DNA of 64,000 bases from Proteles cristata cristata (GCA_017311185.1 JAESUZ010001519.1:434001-498000); one strand, 5' to 3'. Shown: positions 47,361 through 58,639, numbered from the stretch's first letter. Translations and numbers: made by a program. The notes: generated from the sequence alone by a model not told the origin.

Positions 47361-48280
47361 ATGACAGAAAGACTAACAAACATGGAGACGGGAAAATGCT
47401 CCAAAAGAAAGAACAAGACAAAACCTCAGTAAAAGAACTGAATGAAACAGAGGTAAGCAATATTCCAGACACAGAATTAAAAGTAATGCTCATAAAAATG
47501 CTCACTGGGCTGGAGAGATGACTGAAAGAATTCAGTGAGATCTTTTAGTATACGTGCTGCTGAAAAGAGCACATCAGTGAGATCTTTTATGAAGAATAAA
47601 AAAATATATATACAAAAGAACCAATCAGAGTTGAAGGATATAATAACAAATAAAACTCACACTACAGGTTACCAAGGGTAGACCAGAAGGTTCAGAGGGA
47701 TGTATCAGTGATCTGGAAGATGAGATCATGGAAAACACCTAAGTTAACAGCAAAAAGAGAAAAACAAAAAGTTAAATGAGGATAGATTGAGGGATATTCT
47801 GAACCACATTGAATGAACAAACATTTGCATTATAGGGGACTCAGAAGAAGAAAAGAGAGAGGAAGGGGCAGAAAACTTAAAGAGATCATATCAGAAAACT
47901 TTACAAAACTAGAGAAGAAAATAGACATCTGGATCTAAGAAGTACAAGATGACCCAGGGAGGTCCCCACCAAGACACATACTGTTTACAATGGCAAGATA
48001 ATAATTACAATGACAAATTTAAAGATAAAAACTTAAAAAGCAGCAAGAGAGAAGCAGAAATTAACTACAAGGGAAAATCTATAATGTTTTTAAGCTGATT
48101 TTTCAGCAGAAACTTTGCAAGCCACAAGTGCTGAAAGGAAGAAACCTACAACCAAAACCAATCTACAAGGCAGGATTATCACTCAGATTTCAAGGAGCGA
48201 TGAAGAGTTTCCCAGACACACAGAAGGAGTTTATCACCACTAAGACCATCTTACAAGAAATGTTAAAGGGACTTTTTTAA
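47361..48280 (+). pseudogene. LINE-1 ORF1 remnant
   Basis: ORF1 encodes the RNA-binding coiled-coil protein of LINE-1. Here the ATG at 47361 is followed by a stop after 23 codons, and further stops occur throughout. The middle keeps typical phrases (GCTCACTGGGCTGGAGAGATG; GCAGCAAGAGAGAAGCAG; CAGCAGAAACTTTGCAAGCC). The C-terminus is still readable in frame as FITTKTILQEMLKGLF with TAA at 48278-48280, matching the usual ORF1 end. A near-repeat of TCAGTGAGATCTTTTA (47535 and 47574) suggests a small local duplication. Confidence 0.85.
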
Positions 48281-48665
48281 GTAGAAAGGAAATGGCCACT
48301 ATTAGACATAAAAATGACAAATAAAAGATGTAAAATATGACAGCATATGCATAAAACGTGTCAGAGGGAGGAGGAAGAAAGGAGAAAGAAGTAAAAAGGA
48401 AGAAAGAAAGAGAGGAAGAAGCAAAAAGAAAAAAAAGAACTTTTTAAAAATTGTGTTTGAACTTAAATGACCATCAACTTAATATAGACTGCTATATACT
48501 TAGGATGTTATATAAGAACCTTATGGTAACCAGAAACCCCAAACCTATAAAAGATCCACACACACACACAAATGCCAAACATAACACTATAGAAATGCAT
48601 CAATCACAAAGAAAGCAAGAGAAAAGGGACAGAACCACAAAAACAACTGAAAAACAAACAACAAA
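48281..48665 (+). other. LINE-1 inter-ORF spacer, purine-rich
   Basis: Spacer between the ORF1 and ORF2 remnants. 48360-48440 is almost pure purine (GGAGGAGGAAGAAAGGAG and similar). A short CACACACACACACA tract follows at about 48556. No gene. Confidence 0.7.
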
Positions 48666-48974
48666 ATGACCCCATGTACATACCTATAACAATTACTTTA
48701 AGTGTAAATGGTGGAAATGCTTCAATGGACGAAAGGGCCAAATGAAGAAGTAAACAAGCCCTATCTGTGTGAGGAACCTCACCTCACACCTTAGGAAACA
48801 TACACAGTGAACGTGAAGGCATGGGAAGAGAGCCACCATGCAAGTGGAAACAAAAAAGAAAGAAAGAAAAAACTGGCATAGCAATGCTTATATCTGACAG
48901 AAGAGATATCAAAACAAAGACTGCAAAAAGAGACAAGGTTGTATTATATAATAATAATAATAATAAAGGGATCA

Positions 48975-49196
48975 GGGGCGCCTGGGTGGCTTAGTCGGTT
49001 AAGCGTCCGACTTTCGCTTAGGTCATGATCTCGCGGTTTGTGGGTTCGAGCCCCGCGTCGGCTCTGTGCTGACTGCCAGCTCAGAGCTTGGAGCCTGTTT
49101 CAGTCTTTGACTCCCTCTCTCTCTGACCCTCTCCTGCTCACGCTGTTTCTCTCTCTCCTAGAAATAAATAAAACATTAAAAAAAATTAAAAAAAAA
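48975..49196 (+). mobile_element. CanSINE nested in LINE-1 ORF2
   Basis: Young sense copy, GGGGCGCCTGGGTGGCTTAG head, GGTTCGAGCCCCGCGTCGG. The 13-bp target duplication AATAAAGGGATCA (48962-48974 and 49197-49209) is perfect and begins within an ATA-repeat-like stretch of the LINE-1 (48946-48966). Confidence 0.97.
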
Positions 49197-51637
49197 AATA
49201 AAGGGATCAATGCAGCAAAAGGATAAAACAATTATAAATACCTACACTCCCAAAACCAGACCGCCTAAATACATAAAGCATATTAATGAACATAATACAA
49301 TAACAGTAGAGAACTTTAATACCCCACTTACACCAATGGATCATCCAGGCAGAAAATCAATAAAGAAACAGTGTCTTTGAATGACCTATTAGACCAGATG
49401 GACATAATAGACATATATAGGATATTTCATCCACAAACAACAGAAAGCACTTTAGGCCACAAAACAAGCCTCAATCAAATTAAGACTGAAATCATACCAT
49501 GCATATTTTCTGACCAGAACGATATAAAACTAAAAATAAATCACAGGAAAAAAATTGAAAAACATGCAAACACGTGGAGACTAAACAAGATGCTGCTAAA
49601 TGACCAATAGTTCAACAAATCCATCAAAGAAGAAACAAAGAAAAAACAGATGGAAGCAAATCAAAATGAAAACACAATGGTCTAAAATCTCTGGGTAGCA
49701 GCAAAAGCAGATCTAAAAGCAAAGACGCAGGCCTACCTCAAGAAACAAGAAAAAGTTTAAATACACAATCTAACCTTATAACCTTCTTTTTCTACCAGAA
49801 AAAGAACAAACAAAGCCTACATGAATAAATAGAAGGAAATAATAAAGATGAGAGCAGAGGTAAATGGCAGAGAGAGAAAGAAAGAGAAAGACAGAAGGGA
49901 AAAAGAAATCAATGAAACCGAGAGCAAGTTCTTTGAAAAGTAAACAAAATTGATTAACCCTTACCCAGACTCATAATACAAAAAAGATAAAGACCCATTT
50001 AAATAAACTCAGAAAGTCAGTGGTTTCTGACACTACAGAAAACCAAGGATTATAAGAGAAGGTTACTAAAAATTATATGCCCACAAATTGGACAACCTAG
50101 AAGCAATGGATAACTTCCTAGAAGAATATAGTATTTCAAATGAATCAGAAAGCAACAGAAAATCTGGATAGATTACTAGTAATGAAATTAAATCAATAAT
50201 CAAAAAGCTACCAATAAAATAAAAGTCCAGGGATGGCTTCACAGGTGAATTCCACCAAATATTTAAAGAAGAATTAACATTTATTCTTCCCAAATTATTC
50301 TAAAAAATAGAAAGGGAAGGAAGGCTTCCAAATATATTCTACAAGGCCCGCATTACCCTAATACCAAAACCAGAAAAGACACCACACACAAAAAAACAAA
50401 CAAACAGAAAAAACCACACACACAGTAAAAAACCAATATAGGTGATATCCTTGCAACAAAAATCCTCAACAAAATATTAGCAAGCTGCACCTAACAATAC
50501 ATTAAAATGATCATTTACCATAACCAAGTGGTATTTATTCTGGAGAGTCAAGGATGATTCAATGTTCACAAATCAATGTGATATAGCATGTCTGTAAAGC
50601 AATGGATAAAAATCACATAGCATCTCAATAAATGCAGAAAAAGCATTTGACAAAATTCAACGTACATTCATGATAAAAAGTCTCAATAAAGTAGGTTTAG
50701 GGGTAACATACTTCGACATAATAAAAGCCACATATTAAAAACCCACAGCTAACATCTTATATAATGGAGAAAAACTAAGGACTTTTCCTTTATGATAAGG
50801 GGCACCACTCTCACCACTGTTATTCAACATAGTACTTGAAGTCTTAGCCACAGCAATCAGACAAGGAAAAGAAATTAGATGCATCCATATTAGTAAAAAA
50901 GAAGTTAAATTGTGACTATTTGCAGGTGACGTGATGCTATATACAGAAAACCCTAAATTCTCAACCCAAACCTACAAGAAGTAATAAATTAATTCACTCT
51001 GAAAACTCTAAAACATTAATGAAAGAAACTGAAGCTGGCACAAATAGAAAGATATTCTATGCTCGTGTATTAGAAGAACAGATATTGTTAAAATATCTAA
51101 ATTACCCAAAGTAATCAACAGATTCAATGCGATCCCTATCAAAATACCAACAGCATGTTTCATAAAACTAGAACAAATAATGCTAAAGTTTGTATGGAAA
51201 CACACAAGACCCCAAATAACCAAAGCAATCTTGAAAAAGAAAAACAAAGCTGGAGGTATCACAATTCCAGGTTCCAGGATATATTACAAAGTGAAAGTAA
51301 TCAAAACAGTATGGTTCTGGCATAAAAATAGACACCTAGATCAATGTAACAGAATAGAAAATCCCAGAAATAAACCCATGCTAACATGGTTAATTAATCT
51401 ATAACAAAGGAGGCAATGACATGCAATGAGGAAAAGACAAACTCTTCAATAAATGGTGCTTGGAAAACTGGAAAGCTACATGCAAAAGAATGGGCCACTT
51501 TGTAACATCATGCACAGAAATACACTGAAAATAGATTAAAGATTTCACTATGAGGCTTTGAATCATAAAAATCCTAGAACCCAGGCAGTAATTTTTCTGA
51601 CATTGGTTGTAAGAACATTTTTCTAGATATGTCTTCT

Positions 51638-51857
51638 TTTTTTTATTTTTTTATTTTTTATTTATTTCTAGGATAGAGAGAGACAGCGTGAACAGGGGAG
51701 GGTCAGAGAGGGAGGGAGACACAGACTCCGAAACAGGCTCCAGGCTCTGAGCTGGCAGTCAGCAAAGAGCCCGATGCGGGGCTCGAACCCACGAACCGCG
51801 AGATCATGACCTAAGCGAAAGCCGGACGCTTAACCGACTAAGCCACCCAGGCGCCCC
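51638..51857 (-). mobile_element. CanSINE nested in LINE-1 ORF2
   Basis: Young antisense copy. The perfect 16-bp target duplication TCTAGATATGTCTTCT (51622-51637 and 51858-51873) is LINE-1 sequence. It shares GGATAGAGAGAGAC and GTGAACAGGGG with the CanSINE at 40531, where other young copies read GGAGAGAGAG and GTGAGCAGGGG. Confidence 0.97.
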
Positions 51858-52506
51858 TCTAGATATGTCTTCTAAGGCAAGGAAAACAAAAGCAAAATTA
51901 AATTATTGGGACTATACCAAAATACAAAGCTTCTTCACAACAAATAAAACAAAAGATAACTTACTTAATGAGAGAAAATATGTGCACATGATATATTTGA
52001 TAAACGGCCAATAATCAAAATATATAAAGAACTTATACAATCGAATCCTCCTCCCCCCACCAACTAATCTGATTAAAAATGGGCAAAGCACCAAAACAGA
52101 CATTTTTCCAAAGAAGACATCCAGATGACCAACAGTCACATGAAAAGATACTCAACATCACTCATCATCAGGGCAATGCAAATCAAAGATACAATGAGAT
52201 ACCACCTCATACTTGTCAGAATGGAAAAATCAAAAAGACAAGAAATAGCAAGTGTTGTCAAGGATGTGGAGGAAAAAAAACAAAAACCCATATGCACGGC
52301 AGGTGGGATGTGAATTGGTACAGCTACTGTGAAAACAGTATGAAGTTTCCTCAAAAATTTAAAAATAGAAATACCATATGATCCAATAATTCTTCTAGTG
52401 GGTATTTACCCAAAGGAAAAACACTAATTGAAGAGGATATATGAACTTTTCTATCTATTGCAGCATTCTTTATAATATGCAGAAGATGGAAGCAATCTAA
52501 ATCCAT

Positions 52507-52510
<4 letters not shown>

Positions 52511-52544
<34 letters not shown>

Positions 52545-52548
52545 ACAC
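52511..52548. repeat. (AC)n microsatellite inside LINE-1
   Basis: About 14 AC units, one T interruption, four more AC units. It lies in the ORF2 3' region where another LINE-1 in this window (27742) also grew a CA tract. Confidence 0.96.
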
Positions 52549-53013
52549 CCCAGAATACTACAAATCTTTTGAAAAGGATGAGATTATGCCATTTGTGACA
52601 CTGTGGATGGATCTGGAGTGTATTATGCTAGTGAAATAAGTTAGACAAAGACCAATGCCATATGATTTCACACATATGTGGATTCTAAAACAAAACAAAA
52701 CACATGAAAAAAAAATCAGAATAAGATCTGTAAGCACAGAGAACAAACTGATGGTTGCCAGTAGGGTTTGGGTAAAAGGGGTGAAAGGGGGTAAGAGATA
52801 CAGACCTCCAGTTAGGAAATGAATAAATCATGGGAGTAAAAGGTACTATGTAAGGAATACAGTCAATGATACTGTAACAGTGATGTAACACACGGATAGT
52901 GGCTACACTTGTGGTGAGCACAGCATAATACTTAAACTTGTCAAACCACTATGTTGTACACCTGAAACTAACATAACATTGTGTGTCAAGTACACTAAAA
53001 AAAAAAAAAAAAA

Positions 53014-53524
53014 GCCTACACCCAAAACAAAATTTATTCTGTCATTTCCTGGAGCTTATAGAAAAATGAAACTAAAAATCTGTCAAGAGCACCTCCCAGA
53101 AACCCTAAGATTTTGAAATGTGTGAAGGAAAACAAGGAAATTTAGGATTTAACACATAGCAATCGAAAGAAAGAGGAGTGTAAGGAACAGTATCACATTC
53201 AGTATTTCCTCTTAGAAGCAAATACTAGAAACTGAGTTGAACAAGCCCAATAAAGAACGAGGACTGGGGTATCACGCTGAAGTCACTGAACTGTAAGTTC
53301 CGCGCAAGAGCTAGGACCTCACACTGAGAAGCCAGCAGAAATCCAAGAGTCATTCCAGGACCGGGCGTTCCCTTCATCCTGCTTCTTTTCTGAGCATCAG
53401 ACTATGCACAGGGCCCGCCCGCAGATGAGTTCTGGTTTCTTGCTCGGATTGGAGAACTGCCTTGAATTGCCCTGTCCAAGCTCCCAAGAACACAACTGGC
53501 CCAGTTCAGATGACGTTTCCACGT
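53014..53524. other. Unique DNA, nothing recognised
   Basis: No gene between the LINE-1 tail and the LTR. The LTR may extend slightly into this stretch. Confidence 0.48.
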
Positions 53525-53880
53525 CTGACCAAATCTGCCCGTCCTAATCTTCTTGGTGGAACAGACTCCCACAGGCTGGCTAGCGTAAACACAAGACATT
53601 TAGTTCTCCCCGGTGAGGAGGCTGCAGGCCCAAGATCAGAGCGCCAGCACAGAGGGGCTCTGGTGAATCTCCGCCTGGCTTAGACAGCCTTCTCCTTGCT
53701 GTGTCCTCTCCTGATGGAAAGAGAGAGATCGTCTCTCGTGTCTCATCTCATTCACGAGGGCTCCACTCTCATGACTCATTGCTTTCCAAAAGCCCCACTT
53801 CCAAATACCATCACATTGGGCTTTAGTGTTCAACACACACATTTTGGGGGGACATGAAGACTGAGTCTCAAGTGAAGCTT
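53525..53880 (-). mobile_element. MaLR-type solo LTR (MLT1/MST-like)
   Basis: On the minus strand, blocks follow a MaLR LTR of the MLT1/MST kind: TGTCCCCCCAAAATGTGTGTG, GCCCAATGTGATGGTATTTGG, AAGTGGGGCTTTTGGAAAGC, GTCATGAGAGTGGAGCCCTCG, GAGGACACAGCAAGGAGAAG and GCGCTCTGATCTTGGGCC. No internal sequence or second LTR is present, so it is a solo LTR or an LTR fragment of an ancient ERVL-related retrotransposon. Short frames here have no coding meaning. Confidence 0.78.
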
Positions 53881-54399
53881 GAGCAAAGGGTTCAAAATGA
53901 CATGGTCACACATGTGGCTTTGAAGCCACACACTCAGCATCGTATCACAGAGGGTACTTAGATCTTCTGAGAGAAAAGGGTTTCTGGGGGCATAATGGAG
54001 AGCTCTTCCCCAGCAAAAAAAAACTTTTGCTCATCACAGCAAAGGTAGTATAAATTTTGGTTTTTCCAGCCTGCCACCTCATTTATGGGGTTTCCTATAC
54101 TTCTCTGGGCTCAATGAATCATTTCCTTCTATTTATGTATTTTTGTCACTTAGCGTGTCGTTAGTTTTATCTTCCAACTAAAGTTTAAGCAAGTTTAAAG
54201 AGCACAACCTTATTGTGATAGGTACTCAGTTATTTGTTAATCATGCGAAGAAGAAATATAATCCGAACATCTTTAAAGTATGACTACATGGATTTGGGCC
54301 TCATTCTCATCTCTGTGCCTAATTAGTAGGTTGACATTGAGCTATTTCACCTCTTTGTGTTTCCTTTTGCTCATCTGCTTAACACATGATATTACCAAT
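53881..54399. other. Unique DNA, nothing recognised
   Basis: No gene or nameable repeat. Confidence 0.48.
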
Positions 54400-54835
54400 C
54401 TCAGTGAATGCCATGTAGGCTGTCCCAGGACCCATCCCTTCTTCTTCGGATGAGAGTAGCCTTATTTCCATCAGGAAACAACTCCTTTCAGATGCTTGGT
54501 AATGTCTTCGGAGCGAGGCATGATAGCCAGGCCTTGCTGATCAGCATACTTCGTCATATGGTACAGCGATCCGTTCCAAGATTAAGAAAGACCAAGCCAC
54601 GCGAAAGAAAGTCAATTGTGGGATATTTGCTAAAACTACTGAAATGAGAAAACAGCTCTCTTGTTGCTGGACTCGAAATGAGGAGGAAGCAACCTTCAAC
54701 ACCTGTACTCCCACAAAGACGGAGCCTGCCTGAGTGAAGCCATAAGAGAAAAAAAATCCTGGCTGTGCAATATATATGGAGCCCAGATGTCCCAGTTTGA
54801 GCCATGAGGTCTCTCAACTCCCAAAGCCAACACTA
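54400..54835. repeat. Possible ancient LTR-like or DNA element
   Basis: GGCTGTCCCAGGACCCATCC, GATATTTGCTAAAACTACTG, AACAGCTCTCTTGTTGCTGG, GGAGCCTGCCTGAGTGAAGCC and CCCAGTTTGAGCC form an order I associate with old mammalian interspersed repeats, but I cannot name the family. Frames of 79 and 87 codons overlap it. Confidence 0.38.
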
Positions 54836-55008
54836 ACTGATCATTGTTCAGTCATCTTAGCTTCTACCAATGTCCACGTAATCCCCCCCCCAAGTTATTT
54901 AAACGTAACCTAGTGTTAGTAAGTTTTAGGTCATAATTAAAAGAATCCAAAAGGATTGTGGATTGGTAGAACCCTGTTAAGAAATCAAGAGCCTTTACTA
55001 TGTTCATA

Positions 55009-55032
55009 TGTGTGTGTGTATATATATATGTA
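55009..55032. repeat. (TG)/(TA) microsatellite
   Basis: TGTGTGTGTATATATATATG, short and interrupted. Confidence 0.88.
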
Positions 55033-55130
55033 TTTCCACATTTGGAAATCCATCTTAAGAGAATCATTCTAAATACAGATAAAGTTTTCTGACAAGACAG
55101 CAAGGTCCTTGATACCAATTTTTGCTTCTG

Positions 55131-55189
55131 TTTTTTTTTTTAAGGTTTATTTATTTATTTTGAGAGACAGAGTGCAGGAGCAGGGGAAG

Positions 55190-55227
<38 letters not shown>

Positions 55228-55332
55228 CAAGCAGGCTCTGTGCTCTCAGCACGGGGCCTAATATGGGGCTTGATCTCATGACCTGAACTGAAGCCAAGAG
55301 TGAGACCCTTGACTGAGCCACCCAGGTTTCCT
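55131..55332 (-). mobile_element. CanSINE with (GA)n expansion
   Basis: Antisense old copy: T run, AAGGTTTATTTATTTATTTTG, then a GA tract of about 17 units (55191-55224), CAGGCTCTGTGCTCTCAGCAC, and head end GAGCCACCCAGGTTTCC. Flanked by CCAATTTTTG at 55115-55124 and 55333-55342. Confidence 0.93.
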
Positions 55333-55342
55333 CCAATTTTTG

Positions 55343-56098
55343 TTTTTGACTGTATAGACAGCAGTTAGTACAATGCTTAATACAAATTACTTACTACATC
55401 AACCAACTAATTACATAGTAGTAACCAAAATTGTTTATTATAACTTAGTCTAAATGTACAGATCTGTAGGGAAATGGCTAATTTTCATTTATATACTTTA
55501 TGGCAGATTTTACAGTCATTAAGATATTATAAAGGGTTTATAATACCTTGGAAAGCTAAGTATGATCTAACATTAAGAGAAATAAATTCAGAAGCTTGCA
55601 TATAAAACACAAGTGTCTCTATTTTATCAAAGACATATTCCAGAACGGTAGTCCAAAATGACAGAGCAAGAGGGTACATATTATTCCCTTTCTCCTACTT
55701 CTTTGTAATTACCAAAATGTATTAACATGTTGATATATGACTGTCTTCATATTGTTAAAGAAGAGTCACCTAAAAATATCCAATTTCAACTATTTGTTTA
55801 TGATCTTTTCAATTCTATAATTCCAAGAACCACTAAATTATTCGTGGTTTTCAGAAATCTCACTGTTTTCGCAGTGAGAATTTAGTACCAAAATTCAAAG
55901 ACAAAGCCAGCAGAGCTATTAAATCACAAGTTTCTTGTACTTTATTTGTTGCTGTTTTTTAATGGTTGTTTCAGATTCATGCCTATGCTTGTGAAATTAA
56001 ACAGAAATAGAGAATGTTTTGGAAACACGGAAGAGTGTCGTGCTCTCTTAGATATCAACCTTTTACTTATCCATAATATCAATAATATCAAGACTGTA
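55343..56098. other. Unique AT-rich DNA, nothing recognised
   Basis: No gene or nameable repeat. Confidence 0.48.
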
Positions 56099-56118
56099 GG
56101 GGCACCTGGGTGGCTCAG
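56099..56118 (+). mobile_element. CanSINE head fragment
   Basis: Twenty bases, GGGGCACCTGGGTGGCTCAG, match the exact start of a CanSINE and then stop. The following AAGAATGCCCATCG is not SINE. Either a deletion has removed the rest or this is a rearrangement scar. Confidence 0.8.
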
Positions 56119-56389
56119 AAGAATGCCCATCGTCTTCATGTTCTCTGCCTAACTGCTCCCTTAGCCCTGGCCAACACGCTCCTTCTGAGTTTCTCAACTT
56201 TCTTTCCTGTTTCCTTTCTTTCTTGCCTGTTTCCTCACTCAGTCTTATTTTCCCTGTCGAACCCCCACTGCCTTGACCCCTGGCTTCCATGACCTCATGC
56301 TAAATACCTGATCTATAATACTTCCATAGTGAACTTACTCAGTCCCCGTCCATAGTGAACTAACTCCAGTCCTCTGTCCTCTTGATCTT

Positions 56390-56720
56390 AGAATACTCTT
56401 TCTCTGCCTAAGTTGGCCAGCTGGAATTCTTTCTTATTATTCTATTTCTGAGTAGAACACTCTTCCTTTAAATAGCCTTCCCTAAGCCCTAATGTGGGTC
56501 AGGCACCCTTACCCTAGTTTTCCACAGGTCCTTGGTCTCCATGTTCAAAGCAATGACTGCATTCACTGCTATGTGTTCCATGAAAGCGGAACCCACACGG
56601 CCACAGACATCTCCCGTCCGTCTAGTCCGCCTCGCATGTCATCCCAGCTCTTAGTGCACAGTGTGGCACAAATTAGTTACAGCATTAAAATTAGAAAGAA
56701 TGGATGGATGGCACACCCTT
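56390..56720 (+). repeat. Possible L2 LINE remnant
   Basis: AAGTTGGCCAGCTGGAATTC, CCTTCCCTAAGCCCTAATGTGG, GTCAGGCACCCTTACCC and TTAGTGCACAGTGTGGCAC resemble the sense L2 3' region. The weaker stretch 56130-56330 may belong to it as well. Confidence 0.48.
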
Positions 56721-56917
56721 CTTTAATAGTATAGTCATTACTGGAAGCTCCATAATCTAGTCCTCTGGACTCCCAGCTCACCTCCACTCACTGTGGCATT
56801 CTGTCTTCCTTGATTCCTTCCTCGGGTGAGTGGTTTTCAACTTGTCAAAGTGCATGATATAATATTATGCCATTTGATTTTACCAAAGACTTCTGGGATA
56901 AGTTTTCATTTGTTTCT

Positions 56918-57132
56918 TTTTAAAAATTTTTTACTGTTTATTTATTTTTGATAGAGAGAGACAGGACATGAGCAGGGGAGGGGCAGACAGAGAGGGAGAC
57001 ACAGAATCTGAAGCAGCTCCAAGCTCTGAGCTGTCAGCACAGGGTCCGACATGGGGCTCGAACCCACAAACCGGGAGATGATGACCTGAGCTGAAGTCGA
57101 ATGCTCAACTGACGGAGCCACCCAGGCGCCCC
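56918..57132 (-). mobile_element. CanSINE, older subfamily
   Basis: Antisense copy: TTTTAAAAATTTTTTACTG tail, GAGACAGGACATGAGCAGGG, CAAGCTCTGAGCTGTCAGCAC, GGCTCGAACCCACAAACC and head end GAGCCACCCAGGCGCCCC. Short flanking match TTTGTTTCT at 56909-56917 and 57137-57145. Confidence 0.93.
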
Positions 57133-57145
57133 TACCTTTGTTTCT

Positions 57146-58639
57146 GTAAGTGGAAAACAACACAGGGTAGACAGAATAGGACAAAGATAAAAGGAGAAAA
57201 AACAAACAGTATGCTCTAAGAGAATCTGTCTTTGTAAAAATCAGTATTTGTCACTCATACCTCTACAGTAGACAACTATAGAAAAAAGCTCCTTAAATTC
57301 AAAAAAGAAAAAAAACCTTCTAATGAACAAACATACTTCTTAATGGCTTAAAATCCTTTGATCAGAAGTCCAGAGGAGAATTTGCAAACATATTTTGTTT
57401 TAAAGTCCTTTTTGCTATGATGTCAGCAAATTGTGGCCATTTATGATCTTTTATGGAAAGTCATTACTATTCAGACAATAAAAACAAACAGACACAAAGG
57501 AAACAGAAAAACTAAAAACTGGAGCTATTCCTGGCTCATCCTTTTGGTGCCCTTCAAATATAGGGGTGATAAAATAAGAGTTTATAGACTGAGGAGTTGG
57601 CTGACTTGAAAACTGACAAGGGATTTATGAAAAACAGCAGAAAACAACTGATATGAATAACCTCTATAATGATCCAGCATTAAATTATAACAGATGCTAA
57701 CTCCCCATGAAATTGGAGACTAAAAATAGGAAAGACAAAGTAACCTTGAAAGAATTTAAGGAAAACTGGCAATCTTCAGACTCCATAATTACAAAAAAAA
57801 AATCACTTATACTTTAATTCAATGTGAGTTTAATTTTACAAAACATTTTGTTGCCTCATTGAATACATTAATTTAAAACGTATATGAGATGTTCGGCGGG
57901 ATCTCTGCTATAGTATTTGTATTTTAGGACAAGGAAAAACATACAAACTGCAAGAAATGAGGAAATGATTCCATGTACCATTTGGTTTTCAAACAACTTT
58001 AAGCAAATAATGAGAAATTTGACCTTAGGGATCTCTGGTGAGCAGTTTGGAGGCTGAGCTGAGAAAATCAAATGGTCTGTAATTGGGTCATGACCCTATA
58101 AGCTGTTGCCTTACTAAAGGAAACAAAACAGGTTTCAGATCAATATTTACATACAGAAAAAAATGTCCTAAATATTTGGGGGTTTTTTTGCAATGGTTAA
58201 TTTGCTTTCTTTTTTATGTTCTGCAATCCTAGAAGGAAAATGTATGAAATCCTCAGATACTTTTAAAGAACCATATCAAATTAAAAACAATCTTTATCTT
58301 AAATGACTGAGTTTTATTGTATAGATGCCGTAGTGTGTTCATTGTTGATAAATTAATACATTGAGCTCCTTTCATCATAGATGGCAAGGTTGTGAATCAA
58401 GAACTCAAAGAAACTCTCTGAAGACAGATTCTAGGAAGAAATGAATCATTTTAAGGAGGTGGCCAGGATACCATGTAGTTTGAAAACCACGGGTTTTAGA
58501 GTCCTGTGAAAACCACCTCATGACTGAAATTAAGGATTGTTTTCACATTTATTATTTTTAGAAGAATTCAGAAATGCCTGAAAACATTTTTATAGGGTGG
58601 TCAAACTTATCCAGTCACGTCTGGTCCTTTGATGAGCCA
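57146..58639. other. Unique AT-rich DNA, nothing recognised
   Basis: No gene in about 1.5 kb. A short A run at 57792-57800. Confidence 0.48.

Larger units (their letters stand above)
48666..52690 (+). pseudogene. LINE-1 ORF2 remnant (endonuclease-RT)
   Basis: ORF2 normally encodes an AP-type endonuclease, a reverse transcriptase and a C-terminal cysteine motif. Readable pieces in order: PITITLSVNGGNA near 48683 (endonuclease N-terminus); LLDQMDIIDIYRIFHPQTTE and LGHKTSLNQIKTEIIP within 49371-49610 (endonuclease C-terminus); FAGD at 50919-50930 where the RT active site normally has [24 protein letters not shown] within 51180-51404 (thumb and connector); CCQGCGGK near 52250 (cysteine-rich region). 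The pieces lie in different frames and carry stops. Two CanSINEs split it. Gly in place of the first catalytic Asp would abolish RT activity even if frames were restored. Confidence 0.92.
45515..53013 (+). mobile_element. Near full-length dead LINE-1, sense
   Basis: A whole LINE-1 in order: 5' region (about 45515-47360), ORF1 remnant (47361-48280), purine-rich spacer, ORF2 remnant (about 48666-52690), 3' UTR ending TTGTACACCTGAAACTAAC and a 17-base A tail (52997-53013). Two CanSINEs (48975-49196 and 51638-51857) interrupt it. Without them it measures about 7.05 kb, close to full length. The start is set where TCCAAGATAGGGCATAAGAAG, a usual L1 5' phrase, begins. Only a weak 9-bp flank match (AAAAAGCCT at 45505-45513 and 53009-53017) supports it. 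Multiple stops, frameshifts and a changed RT active site make it inactive. Confidence 0.93.

Noticed and set aside
45505..53017. Target-site duplication for the large LINE-1
   Set aside because: The best pair is only AAAAAGCCT, partly made of poly-A, and does not directly abut the expected 5' start. Too weak to fix the boundary.
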